A stretch of DNA of 46,107 nucleotides, taken from assembly GCA_947624435.1 (NCBI GenBank), contig CANQKE010000019.1, positions 1 to 46,107 on the forward strand. Reading direction: 5' to 3'. The DNA is from an uncultured Ruminiclostridium sp. (GTDB taxonomy: Bacteria > Bacillota > Clostridia > Oscillospirales > Ruminococcaceae). Position 1 is the stretch's first letter. Every line of letters starts with the position of its first letter. The translations under genes and the position numbers were made by a program. The notes below the pieces were generated by a model. The model did no database searches, was not told where the DNA came from, and saw only the letters and a program-made list of their open reading frames with translations. Of this stretch, positions 8,213-16,921 are shown in pieces.

Positions 8213-8593
8213 TTATTTAATGAAAAACTGTTTGAATTTTTTTAACGCGTCTGTTCCGTATGTTTTGACCGAAATAAAAATCAGCATAGAGCATAACGAG
8301 GTTATATTCAGCGTATCAAGCGTTTGGGTGAGGGAATCGTCCGTTATGACGTTGCAGTAGGTGATTATCGGCACTGCGACGGACATTCCCAATGCGAGAG
8401 CGGCGGTCCCGCCTAATGCGCAAGCCGTGAACATCAGCCCGCGAAAGAGCTTTTTAATATCGAACGGTATGCTGCTTTTATGCGAAAGCGCGATACCGAG
8501 CAGGATATCCGCCGCTCTGAAAAACGCCAACAGTAACAGACATGCGCCTATATATTCAAGGTTTTTCATCAGAGTGTTGATTATTTCGCTCAT
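8213..8593 (-). CDS. Small membrane protein, holin-like
   Basis: This 126-residue protein has three to four predicted membrane spans: about 13-34, 50-72, 72-79 re-entrant, and 95-110. A cytoplasmic loop contains FDIKKLFRG and the tail is basic (DALKKFKQFF). The pattern of a FD-x-KKLxRG loop and a KKxK tail recalls phage-type holins common in Firmicutes prophages, but no lysin or phage gene is adjacent. AAAGGAG precedes the ATG correctly. The holin assignment is a weak resemblance and the safe description is uncharacterised membrane protein. Confidence 0.6.
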   Translation of the reverse strand: MSEIINTLMKNLEYIGACLLLLAFFRAADILLGIALSHKSSIPFDIKKLFRGLMFTACALGGTAALALGMSVAVPIITYCNVITDDSLTQTLDTLNITSLCSMLIFISVKTYGTDALKKFKQFFIK

Positions 8594-8648
8594 TATTTCT
8601 CCTTTCGGAGGTTTTCGCTATATTATATGAATTTGAGACGGATAATGT

Positions 8649-8679
8649 AAAAACCCCCGGAATATAAAACCGGGGTTTT
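8649..8679 (-). terminator. murC terminator
   Basis: The inverted repeat AAAACCCC(C)GG / CCGGGGTTTT has one bulged C and a 9-base A/T loop. On the minus strand it is followed by a T-run, and it lies 11 bases beyond the murC stop. Confidence 0.8.
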
Positions 8680-8689
8680 GATCCTCTTT

Positions 8690-10072
8690 TCACTCTCCAT
8701 ATTTCCCTTTCAGCAGCTCGATTATCATATAAGCGACCTTGTAAACATCGCCGCAGCCGAGGGTGATTATCATGTCGCCGCTTTTTGCGTTTTCGGCGAC
8801 GTATCCGGCGACTTCCTCAAAGGTGGGGAACCACTTTGCGTCGGGGATTTTTGCACACAGATCGGCGGAATATATATTGTAGGTGTTCTTTTCGCGGCTG
8901 CCCATTATCTCGGTGAGGACTGTCTTATCGGCAATTTGCAGCGCTTTTGCAAAATCGTCCAGCAGCGTGGCAGTCCTTGAATAAGTGAACGGCTGATGGA
9001 CTGCCCACACGCGTTTGAAATTCATTCCTTTAGCGGTTTTCAGAGTGGCGGAAACCTCGGCGGGGTGGTGGGCGTAATCGTCAACTATCGTTATACCGCC
9101 GATTTTAGCCAGCCGTTCAAAACGTCTTATCGCACCGAAAAACGTACTAAGCCCCTTGTTTATATCTGAAATTTGAGCTCCTGCCGCGATAGCCGCCGCC
9201 GAAGCCGCAACGGCGTTCAGCACGTTATGCGCGCCGGGAACGTGTATAGAGATCCTGTCCAGCTTTTTACCGTTTTCCATAAGGTCAAAATCCGTGCGGA
9301 AATCATCGACCTTTTCTATATTCATCGGGTAATAGCGGTTTTTATCGCTGTGACCGAAAGTTATGATTTCTTTATCAAATCCGGAGGCGTTTACCGCGCG
9401 CATGGTATTTTCATCGTCGCCGTTTATTACTATAACGTCGGTAGTGTTGTCTATGAATTTAGTAAATGACGCGCGGAGATTATCCATAGTCTTGAAAAAG
9501 TCCAGATGATCCGCGTCGATATTAAGCACTACCGAGATATTCGGGTACAGCTTAAGAAATGTATTGGAAAATTCGCAGGCCTCGCATACCATTGTATCGC
9601 TGCTGCCTACGCGTCCGCTGCCGCCGATAGCTTTGAGCTTGCCGCCTATCACAGCGGAGATGTCAATATTTGCCGCCAGGAGTATATGTGTCAGCATAGA
9701 AGACGTTGTAGTCTTGCCGTGAGTGCCGCTGACGCAGATCGCTTTATCATACCAGCCGGTGACAAGACCGAGCAGCTCGCTGCGCTCTACCACCTTGGCA
9801 CCGCTTTGTTTAGCGGCGATAAGCTCCGGGTTGTCGCTCATTATAGCGGCGGTATGCACGATAAGGTCCGCGCCGTCTATGTTGTGCGGATCATGCCCCA
9901 TGAATACCTTGATACCCATGCCGCGCACCGCTTTGAGCGTTTCTGTTTCGTTGTTGTCCGAGCCGGTCAGATAATATCCCTTTTTATGCAGTATCTGAGC
10001 AAGCGGGTACATTCCGCTGCCGCCTATACCTATGAAATGTACATGCTTTTTTCCGGTAAGAAAATCTTCCAT
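8690..10072 (-). CDS. murC: UDP-N-acetylmuramate--L-alanine ligase
   Basis: MurC performs ATP-dependent addition of L-alanine to UDP-MurNAc, the first amino acid of the peptidoglycan stem, in the cytoplasm. The N-terminal Rossmann domain has GIGGSGM (about 15-21). The central Mur-ligase domain carries the P-loop GTHGKTTT (about 117-124), and DADHLDF and the VDDYAHHP motif complete the active site. The 460-residue length is normal. AAAGGAG precedes the ATG. The gene stands alone with its own promoter and terminator rather than in a dcw cluster. Confidence 0.96.
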   Translation of the reverse strand: MEDFLTGKKHVHFIGIGGSGMYPLAQILHKKGYYLTGSDNNETETLKAVRGMGIKVFMGHDPHNIDGADLIVHTAAIMSDNPELIAAKQSGAKVVERSELLGLVTGWYDKAICVSGTHGKTTTSSMLTHILLAANIDISAVIGGKLKAIGGSGRVGSSDTMVCEACEFSNTFLKLYPNISVVLNIDADHLDFFKTMDNLRASFTKFIDNTTDVIVINGDDENTMRAVNASGFDKEIITFGHSDKNRYYPMNIEKVDDFRTDFDLMENGKKLDRISIHVPGAHNVLNAVAASAAAIAAGAQISDINKGLSTFFGAIRRFERLAKIGGITIVDDYAHHPAEVSATLKTAKGMNFKRVWAVHQPFTYSRTATLLDDFAKALQIADKTVLTEIMGSREKNTYNIYSADLCAKIPDAKWFPTFEEVAGYVAENAKSGDMIITLGCGDVYKVAYMIIELLKGKYGE

Positions 10073-10132
10073 TTGTTTTATCTATGCTCCTTTTTAATTT
10101 TGCGGCAGAATAACGCCGGGTATTTCGTTTAC

Positions 10133-10162
10133 ATTATATGAATAATACCGTATCTTATGCAA
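10133..10162 (-). promoter_or_regulatory. Candidate murC promoter
   Basis: On the minus strand TTGCAT (10162-10157), an 18-base spacer and a perfect TATAAT (10138-10133), about 60 bases before the murC ATG. Confidence 0.6.
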
Positions 10163-10242
10163 AAGCTATAGCATAGGAGAAGCGGGCACAAAACCGCCTC
10201 GCCGCTATATCCGACAGTATGACAGAAAGGAAATCAGCCAAA

Positions 10243-10494
10243 ATGACGATAAGTGACATAAGAATACGGAAGATAACACAGGAAGGACGTCTGCGCGCGG
10301 TGGTGACTATCACTATAGACGAGGCTATCGCGGTACATGATATACGTCTTGTACAGGGGGACGAGCGTATGTTCGTCGCTATGCCGAGCCGCCGTGACGA
10401 CGAGGGCAGATACCGCGACATAGTCCACCCGATACATGCCGATGTACGCAGCGATATAGAAAATCAGATAATAAACGCATACAACGCGCTGTAA
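10243..10494 (+). CDS. spoVG: SpoVG, septation regulator / RNA-binding protein
   Basis: This 83-residue protein matches SpoVG over its whole length. It begins MTISDIRIRK, then GRLRAVVTIT, the conserved VHDIR (about 30-34), FVAMPSRR (about 44-51), and a RDIVHPI strand leading to a C-terminal helix. SpoVG proteins bind nucleic acid and affect asymmetric septation and virulence regulation in Firmicutes. An upstream in-frame ATG at 10219 is rejected, because AGAAAGGAA at 10224-10232 is spaced for 10243 and the family starts here. It is divergent from murC. Confidence 0.93.
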   Translation: MTISDIRIRKITQEGRLRAVVTITIDEAIAVHDIRLVQGDERMFVAMPSRRDDEGRYRDIVHPIHADVRSDIENQIINAYNAL

Positions 10495-10502
10495 AACTTA
10501 TA

Positions 10503-11042
10503 TCAGCCCTTATCTAATATGTTTTTAGCTTTGAGCAGGGCAAGCTGCGTTTTAGCGTCGGGTATCTCGTTGTTCATTACCATTTCTACCGCTTTATCAA
10601 GCGGTATTTTTTCTACCTCTAAAAATTCGTCGTCGTCAAGGTGCTGACTTCCGCCCGAAAGTCCGGTAGCAAGATACATATGCGTTATTTCCGAGCAGTA
10701 GGCGGGGGTAGGGTACAGGCAGCCAAGGTACTGATAATTTTCACAGGCGCAGCCGGTTTCTTCCTTAAGCTCTCTGAGTCCGCAGGTGTAGTGGTCCTCT
10801 CCCTCGTTGAGCTTTCCCGCCGGCAGCTCCAGCAGTACCTTAGCGAACGGATACCTGAACTGCCGCACCATGAGCACCTCGTTATCTTCGGTGACAGGCA
10901 CAACGCATACGCCGCCGCTGTGACGTATTACGTCGCGCGGTGCGGTCGTGCCGTTTTCCAACTCCACGACGTCGCTGCATACGGTCAGTATCTTTCCTTC
11001 GTATTTTACTGTGCTTTCAACGGTTTTTTCAAATAAATGCAT
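10503..11042 (-). CDS. Nudix hydrolase, ADP-ribose pyrophosphatase type
   Basis: This 179-residue Nudix protein has an intact Nudix box beginning GKLNEGED and ending RELKEETG (about 77-98). The extra signatures of ADP-ribose pyrophosphatases are present (VRQFRYP, LELPAGK). It likely hydrolyses ADP-ribose or a related nucleoside diphosphate sugar. It is the last gene of the minus-strand operon from 17986. Its ATG shares a base with the stop of the YfhO gene (TGATG), which implies translational coupling. Confidence 0.9.
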   Translation of the reverse strand: MHLFEKTVESTVKYEGKILTVCSDVVELENGTTAPRDVIRHSGGVCVVPVTEDNEVLMVRQFRYPFAKVLLELPAGKLNEGEDHYTCGLRELKEETGCACENYQYLGCLYPTPAYCSEITHMYLATGLSGGSQHLDDDEFLEVEKIPLDKAVEMVMNNEIPDAKTQLALLKAKNILDKG

Positions 11043-13630
11043 CAGCTTTCATTCCTTTCGGTATCTGTATCTTCCGTTTCGGAAGTATCGTCTGTGTTTG
11101 TAAGCTCTTCTGTATCTTCCGATGTGCTTACAGCGGAATTTTCATCAGGAGCTTCGCTCTCTTCGGGTATCTTAGATTCGTCAAATACGGTATCTATATA
11201 CGATGAATGCAGCTTTATCCTGCCTAATTGCTGTTCGCCGTACAGATGTACATACGGGTCTGCTTTGTACTTAAACAGTATTTTCAGTGCCGCAAAGTAG
11301 ATTATCAGCAATACCGCCGCGACGATAGATATTATCATTCCGAGTTTCAGTCCGGGAGTAACGTAATCGAATTTTATCACACATTCTCCCGCGGGAACCT
11401 TTATTCCCATAAGGCCGTGGTTGACCTTTTCTATCTCGGCAGGCTCGCCGTTTATAGTGGCGCTCCAGCCTTCTTCCCACGGAACGGAGAACACCGCAAA
11501 ACGTTCGGTCTCAAATGACGACTCGGCAATAAAGCCGTTCTTTACCGGTGTGAATGAATCGACGCAGTTTTCCGCTAACTTTTCGCTGTCCTTAAGGAAC
11601 GAGTCATAGCTTATCGCGGAGGTATCCTCGGAGCCGACATGCGTCATTAATCCGCCGTATTTTTTTATTTGCTCGTCTGTCAGCAGCACAGCCTTGATAT
11701 ACTCGCTGTCCCTTGCGGAAGAGGGCGCTGAATCCATATCCGACTGCGTCATATACTTATCGTAAGTGAATCCCATAGGGATAAACGCTTTGTTCTCATA
11801 TATATTAAAGCCGTCCTGTTCGCCTATCTTTTCAAAGTTCGCCATATTCTGGAGCAGCTTTTTGACGTCGCTGTAATTAGTCTTGTACGACTGTATCAAA
11901 AGGTACTTAGTAGAAGTCAGCGAACGCACGGGATAATATGTTCCGTCCGGGTCGGTGTTTACCGAACGTGAAAATCCCATACTGTCGTAAAATTCAAAGG
12001 TAGACGCGGGCAGTATGCTGTGAAAGCTCCTGAAACCGTAGTTATCCCACAGCATATTTGCGTTGTTGGTAACGCCGAACACCTCTACACGGTAAAAGTC
12101 GCCGTTATCGGGATCCGGAAGATCGAAGTCTGCGTCTACTATGCTGTTATAATCGTTAAGCTCCGGTCCTATTGAACGCCCGTATCCGATAGTGTAGAAG
12201 GAAAAGATCATACAAGATACCACCGTATAGATAAACGACACACGCAGGAATTTTTGAATAGAGGCCTTTTTACGGTTTCTCACCAGTATATAGCATACTA
12301 TTATAGCCGCTATTGCCAAACCTACCGATATCCAGAAAGGCAGCTTTTCATTAGGCAGCGTGAACAGCTCCGCCACATCTATCTTGCTTTCTTCTCCGGT
12401 GACAGCGTCGGTCACGGTCTTTTCCACCTTGCCCGGAAGAATACCCACCATTGATATCAGGACTACGGCAAAGCCGCACCATTTAAGGCCGTAGGTCATA
12501 TCTATATCTTTATCTTCAAGCGCGTATGCGGTCATAAAGCATGCGATAAGTATCGGCATATAGAACCATCTTGTGTAATAGCTGCTGTTGAACATCACAA
12601 ACGTTGAGTTAAGCACGGGTATCAGCGCAAACAGCAGCATTGTCGGCATAAGATATTTTGCCCAGTGATTTTTTTTGAATTTTAAGAACGATATAACGCC
12701 GGACATCGAGAACAGCGGAAGATATGCGGATACGGAGGACCATTTTGCCGAGCTGTCCGGGAAGAAGTTTTGCCTTGCCGGTATATCCGCAGGGAAAAAC
12801 AGGCTCTGGAATATAAGTCCGTATCGCTGCGACGGATTGTGAAATACCATGTTCCACCCGAGCAAGGTGTTGTCGGTGCGCGGCACCTCTAAGCATGCGA
12901 TGATAGCGGGCAGGAACATCACTCCCGCCAGCATAAGACCGACCACCGATTCAAACGCCAGCGCAAGGAATGTCTTTAGCGTTATGTTGAAGTTTTTGTC
13001 CGTACATCGGAAAATAAAGTATATAATGAGGAAAACGCATTCTCCCACGAAGAAAAAGTAATTGACGAACGCATTCAGCGCCACGGTAAGCGCAAAGAAT
13101 ACCCTCCGCTTATTTATCACCGCTTCTTCCAGCGCGATAAGCATAAGCGGGAATACGACCATCGCTTCATGGAAGTGGTTGAAGAATATGTTATACATGG
13201 AAAAGCCGGAAAACGCATACAAAAGCCCGCCTATCAGCGCCGATTGCGGCTTTTTGACAAAGCGGCGTATATAAGCAAATGCAAACACGCTGCAGCAGGA
13301 TAATTTAAGTATGATTATAGGCGCCATGAAATATTTAGCCCATTCAGGCGGGAAAGGAAGAGTCAGCCAGAAAAAAGGACTGCCTATAGTATAGAATGAA
13401 TATGAGCCTATAAAGTTAGCGCCGAGGTCGGTCTGCCAGCTCCACATAAGCTCGCCGTCTTTTATAGCCCGGCTGCACAAAGTGTAAAAGGGAATTTGCT
13501 GCGCGTTATAGTCGCCGTAGTATATGAAATATCCTCCGTCGATTATCGTAAACGGTAAAATAAGTATCGCCGCCATGATAGCAGCGGTAAAAAACGCTTT
13601 TCGGTAGAATTTCAGCTCTGATTTGTACAT
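11042..13630 (-). CDS. YfhO family multi-membrane protein
   Basis: This 862-residue integral membrane protein has an N-terminal hydrophobic half with roughly eleven spans, including the YfhO-type motif GGYFIYYGDYNAQQIPFY. A large extracellular domain follows (about 470-780), then a last span near 790-810. YfhO proteins are GT-C-fold-like and are linked to glycosylation of cell-envelope polymers in Bacillus. The precise substrate is unknown. The last ~45 residues are a very acidic Ser/Thr/Glu/Asp tail. The ATG at 13630 is preferred over an in-frame TTG at 13645, because GAAAGGAA lies just ahead of it. It is 20 bases downstream of the MetH-like gene. Confidence 0.85.
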   Translation of the reverse strand: MYKSELKFYRKAFFTAAIMAAILILPFTIIDGGYFIYYGDYNAQQIPFYTLCSRAIKDGELMWSWQTDLGANFIGSYSFYTIGSPFFWLTLPFPPEWAKYFMAPIIILKLSCCSVFAFAYIRRFVKKPQSALIGGLLYAFSGFSMYNIFFNHFHEAMVVFPLMLIALEEAVINKRRVFFALTVALNAFVNYFFFVGECVFLIIYFIFRCTDKNFNITLKTFLALAFESVVGLMLAGVMFLPAIIACLEVPRTDNTLLGWNMVFHNPSQRYGLIFQSLFFPADIPARQNFFPDSSAKWSSVSAYLPLFSMSGVISFLKFKKNHWAKYLMPTMLLFALIPVLNSTFVMFNSSYYTRWFYMPILIACFMTAYALEDKDIDMTYGLKWCGFAVVLISMVGILPGKVEKTVTDAVTGEESKIDVAELFTLPNEKLPFWISVGLAIAAIIVCYILVRNRKKASIQKFLRVSFIYTVVSCMIFSFYTIGYGRSIGPELNDYNSIVDADFDLPDPDNGDFYRVEVFGVTNNANMLWDNYGFRSFHSILPASTFEFYDSMGFSRSVNTDPDGTYYPVRSLTSTKYLLIQSYKTNYSDVKKLLQNMANFEKIGEQDGFNIYENKAFIPMGFTYDKYMTQSDMDSAPSSARDSEYIKAVLLTDEQIKKYGGLMTHVGSEDTSAISYDSFLKDSEKLAENCVDSFTPVKNGFIAESSFETERFAVFSVPWEEGWSATINGEPAEIEKVNHGLMGIKVPAGECVIKFDYVTPGLKLGMIISIVAAVLLIIYFAALKILFKYKADPYVHLYGEQQLGRIKLHSSYIDTVFDESKIPEESEAPDENSAVSTSEDTEELTNTDDTSETEDTDTERNES

Positions 13631-13650
13631 CTTTGTTCCTTTCAAATGCT

Positions 13651-14670
13651 TTAGTATAATACAGCACCGTATTTGTCGGCAATTTTTTTAAGCTCTTCGG
13701 GTGCGATAAGTGATTTTGTATCGACTATCGCTCTGCCTTGATACAGCATAAGCGCCATTTTAAGCGAAATTTCATCGTCGGATAAAAACGCCGCCGGCAG
13801 CGTCGCCATATTCATCTGTCTTGCAAAATCTATCGCGTCGTCCGGCGAGTTTACAGCCACGGTAAGCACATCGTAGCTTTCTTCACAAACTGCGGTTATT
13901 ATCTCGTACATATCGGGAGAACATTCTATCGCAGGGGAAAACTCCGTCGTTTCCGGATCAAGGAAAAACATTTGGTCAGCCGTAGCAAACACCAGGGAAG
14001 TGTCCTGCTTTTGGATATCGATTTTACGGCTTCCACAGCTAAGTAACTGAGCAAGGGCGGAAATGTACGGCTCGTCAGCGCCTTTTCCTGCGCCTAATAT
14101 TTCTGCTCCGGCGCAAATAAGCTCAAGGCAGGCGCTTTTATATTCTTCCGGCGTAAGCTGTACATATTTATCTTCACGCATGAACGCAGCGTCCGGTACG
14201 GCGATAAGCGGTACATGAGCATACGGGAAAATTTGTTTTATAAGCTCGGTACAGCTTTGCGGAGAGCCTCCTCTTATGCCGAACGCGCTTATCCCAAGCT
14301 CCTGAAGAACTATAAGCGCCGAGCAAAACAACGTGCCGTCCGCCGTTTCTCCCTCGTCGTTCGTCTGCAAGATAACAAATATACGCTTGCCTGTTTTCTT
14401 AGCGGCAAGCACTGACGCCCGCATATCCCATAATGCCGGCAGACTGTCTATGACTATTGCGCCGCAGCTTTCGTCAAGGCCGATGAAGATCTCGCGATAG
14501 ACGTCGATAAGCCTTGAAAAAGACGCTTCGCCGTAAGGCTCTATGGCTATACCGGCAGAATTTACGGTAACGGCGTTATATATCGCCGGGCTGTCGGAAT
14601 TTATTATTTCGGTAAATTTGCCGCCGCTGAATAAAAGCGGCGTTCGTATCGGTATGTCCTGACTGTCCAT
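13651..14670 (-). CDS. Degenerate MetH-like (homocysteine S-methyltransferase fold) protein
   Basis: This 339-residue protein can be followed along the N-terminal half of cobalamin-dependent methionine synthase. PLLFSGGKFTE corresponds to the usual LLFDGGMGTE, and DEGETADGT to DExGxTxTGT. The stretch LTPEEYKSACLELICAGAEILG matches the strand and helix before the zinc site. The zinc ligands are missing: the usual xNCS is GIRGGS (131-136) and GGCCGT is GAGKGA (193-198). From about 240 the sequence resembles the start of the pterin-binding barrel but stops at DKYGAVLY, mid-domain. It therefore probably cannot methylate homocysteine. GAAAGGA precedes the ATG. It is the fourth gene of the operon, between argS and yfhO. 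Function unknown. Confidence 0.7.
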   Translation of the reverse strand: MDSQDIPIRTPLLFSGGKFTEIINSDSPAIYNAVTVNSAGIAIEPYGEASFSRLIDVYREIFIGLDESCGAIVIDSLPALWDMRASVLAAKKTGKRIFVILQTNDEGETADGTLFCSALIVLQELGISAFGIRGGSPQSCTELIKQIFPYAHVPLIAVPDAAFMREDKYVQLTPEEYKSACLELICAGAEILGAGKGADEPYISALAQLLSCGSRKIDIQKQDTSLVFATADQMFFLDPETTEFSPAIECSPDMYEIITAVCEESYDVLTVAVNSPDDAIDFARQMNMATLPAAFLSDDEISLKMALMLYQGRAIVDTKSLIAPEELKKIADKYGAVLY

Positions 14671-14691
14671 TGTTTTTCCTTTCGGGTAAAA

Positions 14692-16440
14692 TCACATCTT
14701 TTCCGGCGCATCGACCTTAAGAAGATCCAACATGTTCTTAAAAACGGTCTTTGCCGCAACGCAGAGAGAAAGTCTGGACTGAACAACGCTTTCTTCCTCG
14801 CCTTTAATGCGGCAGTTGTCATAGAATTTATGGAACAGCTGCGCCAGTTCAAGTATATACTTGGTTATTTTAGAGGGGTTATACGTTTTCGCCGCATCGT
14901 TTACGCAGTCGGAAAGAGCGGCGATATGCCTTATAAGCGCAAGCTCAGACGGATGAGAGAAAGTAAGATTATCGGAGTTTTCAAAGGTTATCCCCTCGTC
15001 GGCAAGCCTTCTCAGCACGCTGCATATCCTTGCGTGAGCATATTGAACGTAAAACACCGGATTGTCGGAGCTTTCTTTTATCGCAAGCTCAAGGTCAAAT
15101 TCCAGATGAGTATTCGGGTCGCGCAGATTGAAGAAAAATCTAGCCGCGTCGATAGGTACTTCGTCAAGCAGGGTAGAGAGCGTTATCGCCTTGCCGGAAC
15201 GCTTAGACAGCTTTACCGTTTCACCGTTGCGCACCAGCATTACCATTTGCATTATAACTACATCGAGCTTTGAGGAGTCTATGCCTAACGCGGTAAGCGC
15301 CGCTTTCATTCTCGGAACATAGCCGTGATGATCGGCGCCGAGTATGTCTATCGCCTTGTCAAAGCCGCGCGTCACGAGCTTGTTATAGTGATACGCAATA
15401 TCCGGAACAAAATAGGTCGGTATGCCGTTCGCTCTGACTAAAACCCTGTCCTGCTCATCTCCAAACTCCGACGCTTTGAACCATATCGCGCCGTCCTTTT
15501 CGTAGGTATGGCCCTTATCGGTAAGCTGCTTTACTATATCTTTTACCGAGCCGTTTTCGTGCAGCGAGCTTTCTTTGAACCATGTGTCATAAACGATACG
15601 GTACTTTTTCAGATCGCGCTCTAAGCCGTCTATATTAAGCGGCAAAGCATATTCCACCAGTGCGGATTTTCTTTCCTCTTCGCTTTTATTTACCAGCAGC
15701 TCGCCGTTTTGACGATAATAATTATATGCGTGTTCTATTATATCCACGCCTTTATATACGTCCTCCGGCATGGGGAAATTTTCTTCATCTGCGAATATTT
15801 TGTCGCAGATATCGTCGCCGGAATACCGCTTTATCAGCTCCGATTTGCTGCCGTCGGCTATCTGCATATAGCGCAGCGAAAGCGATTTACCGAACTTTTC
15901 TATCTGATTTCCGGCGTCGTTTACATAAAATTCACGCTCAACATAAAATCCTGCGTATTGCAATAACGACGCTAAGCTGTCGCCCAACGCGCCGCCTCTC
16001 GCATTTCCGATGTGCATAGGGCCGGTGGGATTAGCGGAAACAAATTCAAGCAGTATCCTTTTTCCCTTGCCGTAATCGGTTTTGCCGTAATCATGTCCCT
16101 CGTTCACCGCCGATCTGACAACGTCGGAGTACCATTTATTTCCTATAAAGAAATTTATAAAGCCGGGCCCCGCGGTCTCTATCTTTTCAAAAGCCGTACC
16201 ATCCAGCACCGCTTCCTCGCATATTATCTGCGCTATAGCTCTGGGATTGCTTTTAAGCGCCTTAGCAAACGCAAGCGCCGCGTTGCAGGAAAAATCTCCG
16301 TGCGACGCGTCGGCGGGGCGTTCAACGCTAAAAGCGGGGAGGGGAACAGACGGTATTTTTCTCGCTGCGACCAGTTCTCCCAGCGCGTTCATAATTATTT
16401 CCGATACCTGCTTTCTCGCAAGCTCTGTCATGTTGCTCAT
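14692..16440 (-). CDS. argS: Arginyl-tRNA synthetase
   Basis: This class I aminoacyl-tRNA synthetase attaches arginine to tRNA-Arg. It has the N-terminal Add-1 tRNA-recognition domain, then the HIGH-type motif HIGN (143-146) in ANPTGPMHIGNARGG. The degenerate KMSKS-type sequence KLSKRSG lies near 398-404, and the C-terminal DALR anticodon-binding domain is present. The 582-residue length is normal. AAAGGAA precedes the start. It sits mid-operon, and I see no T-box leader ahead of it. Confidence 0.96.
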   Translation of the reverse strand: MSNMTELARKQVSEIIMNALGELVAARKIPSVPLPAFSVERPADASHGDFSCNAALAFAKALKSNPRAIAQIICEEAVLDGTAFEKIETAGPGFINFFIGNKWYSDVVRSAVNEGHDYGKTDYGKGKRILLEFVSANPTGPMHIGNARGGALGDSLASLLQYAGFYVEREFYVNDAGNQIEKFGKSLSLRYMQIADGSKSELIKRYSGDDICDKIFADEENFPMPEDVYKGVDIIEHAYNYYRQNGELLVNKSEEERKSALVEYALPLNIDGLERDLKKYRIVYDTWFKESSLHENGSVKDIVKQLTDKGHTYEKDGAIWFKASEFGDEQDRVLVRANGIPTYFVPDIAYHYNKLVTRGFDKAIDILGADHHGYVPRMKAALTALGIDSSKLDVVIMQMVMLVRNGETVKLSKRSGKAITLSTLLDEVPIDAARFFFNLRDPNTHLEFDLELAIKESSDNPVFYVQYAHARICSVLRRLADEGITFENSDNLTFSHPSELALIRHIAALSDCVNDAAKTYNPSKITKYILELAQLFHKFYDNCRIKGEEESVVQSRLSLCVAAKTVFKNMLDLLKVDAPEKM

Positions 16441-16468
16441 GCTTTGGTGTTTCCTTTCTTTTGCAGCG

Positions 16469-16906
16469 TCAGGCGTTAGGCGCGCCGCATTCTGTTACGT
16501 TTATAAACATCTCGTTTTCGGACATATAACTGGAATTTATATCCAACGTGTATTTCAGATAGATATCTCCGCCCTTATCGGTAAGACAGGAGCGTATCTC
16601 GTTAGTGCTTATTCCTATCATGAAATCTCCGTATTCCGTGCCGTAATGGCAATGATGTTTTTTACCGCGCTCGATTATCAGAGAGCTTACGGCTTTGCCT
16701 TTTCTCTGCATGGTCACTCTGTCACTGAACACCTCAAGCGTCACATGACTGCCCTGAAAGCCTGTGGTCTCGCTTTCGTCATAGCCCAGCCTGAAGCCGT
16801 TTTTTATAGGCTCCATGCTTCCGTAGGTGAACAGCTCGGTGGTGTCCTTATCGCCGGTGTCCTCAACGGATTGAGTGCTGGTTATTTTTATACACACGTC
16901 TTTCAA
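16469..16906 (-). CDS. DUF1934 domain protein (YwiB-like)
   Basis: This 145-residue protein is predicted to be almost entirely beta strand, as in the small lipocalin-like barrel of the DUF1934/YwiB family. Family features include VTMQRKGK at about 74-81, HYGTEYGDFMIGI at about 96-108, and a C-terminal strand LKYTLDINSSYMSEN. Function is unknown. The same family lies directly upstream of argS in many Firmicutes, which agrees with the 28-base spacing seen here. Confidence 0.85.
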   Translation of the reverse strand: MKDVCIKITSTQSVEDTGDKDTTELFTYGSMEPIKNGFRLGYDESETTGFQGSHVTLEVFSDRVTMQRKGKAVSSLIIERGKKHHCHYGTEYGDFMIGISTNEIRSCLTDKGGDIYLKYTLDINSSYMSENEMFINVTECGAPNA

Positions 16907-16921
16907 ATCGAATTTTCCTTT

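Noticed and set aside
16441-16468. T-box leader for argS
   Set aside because: Only 28 bases separate argS from the upstream operon gene, too short for a T-box.
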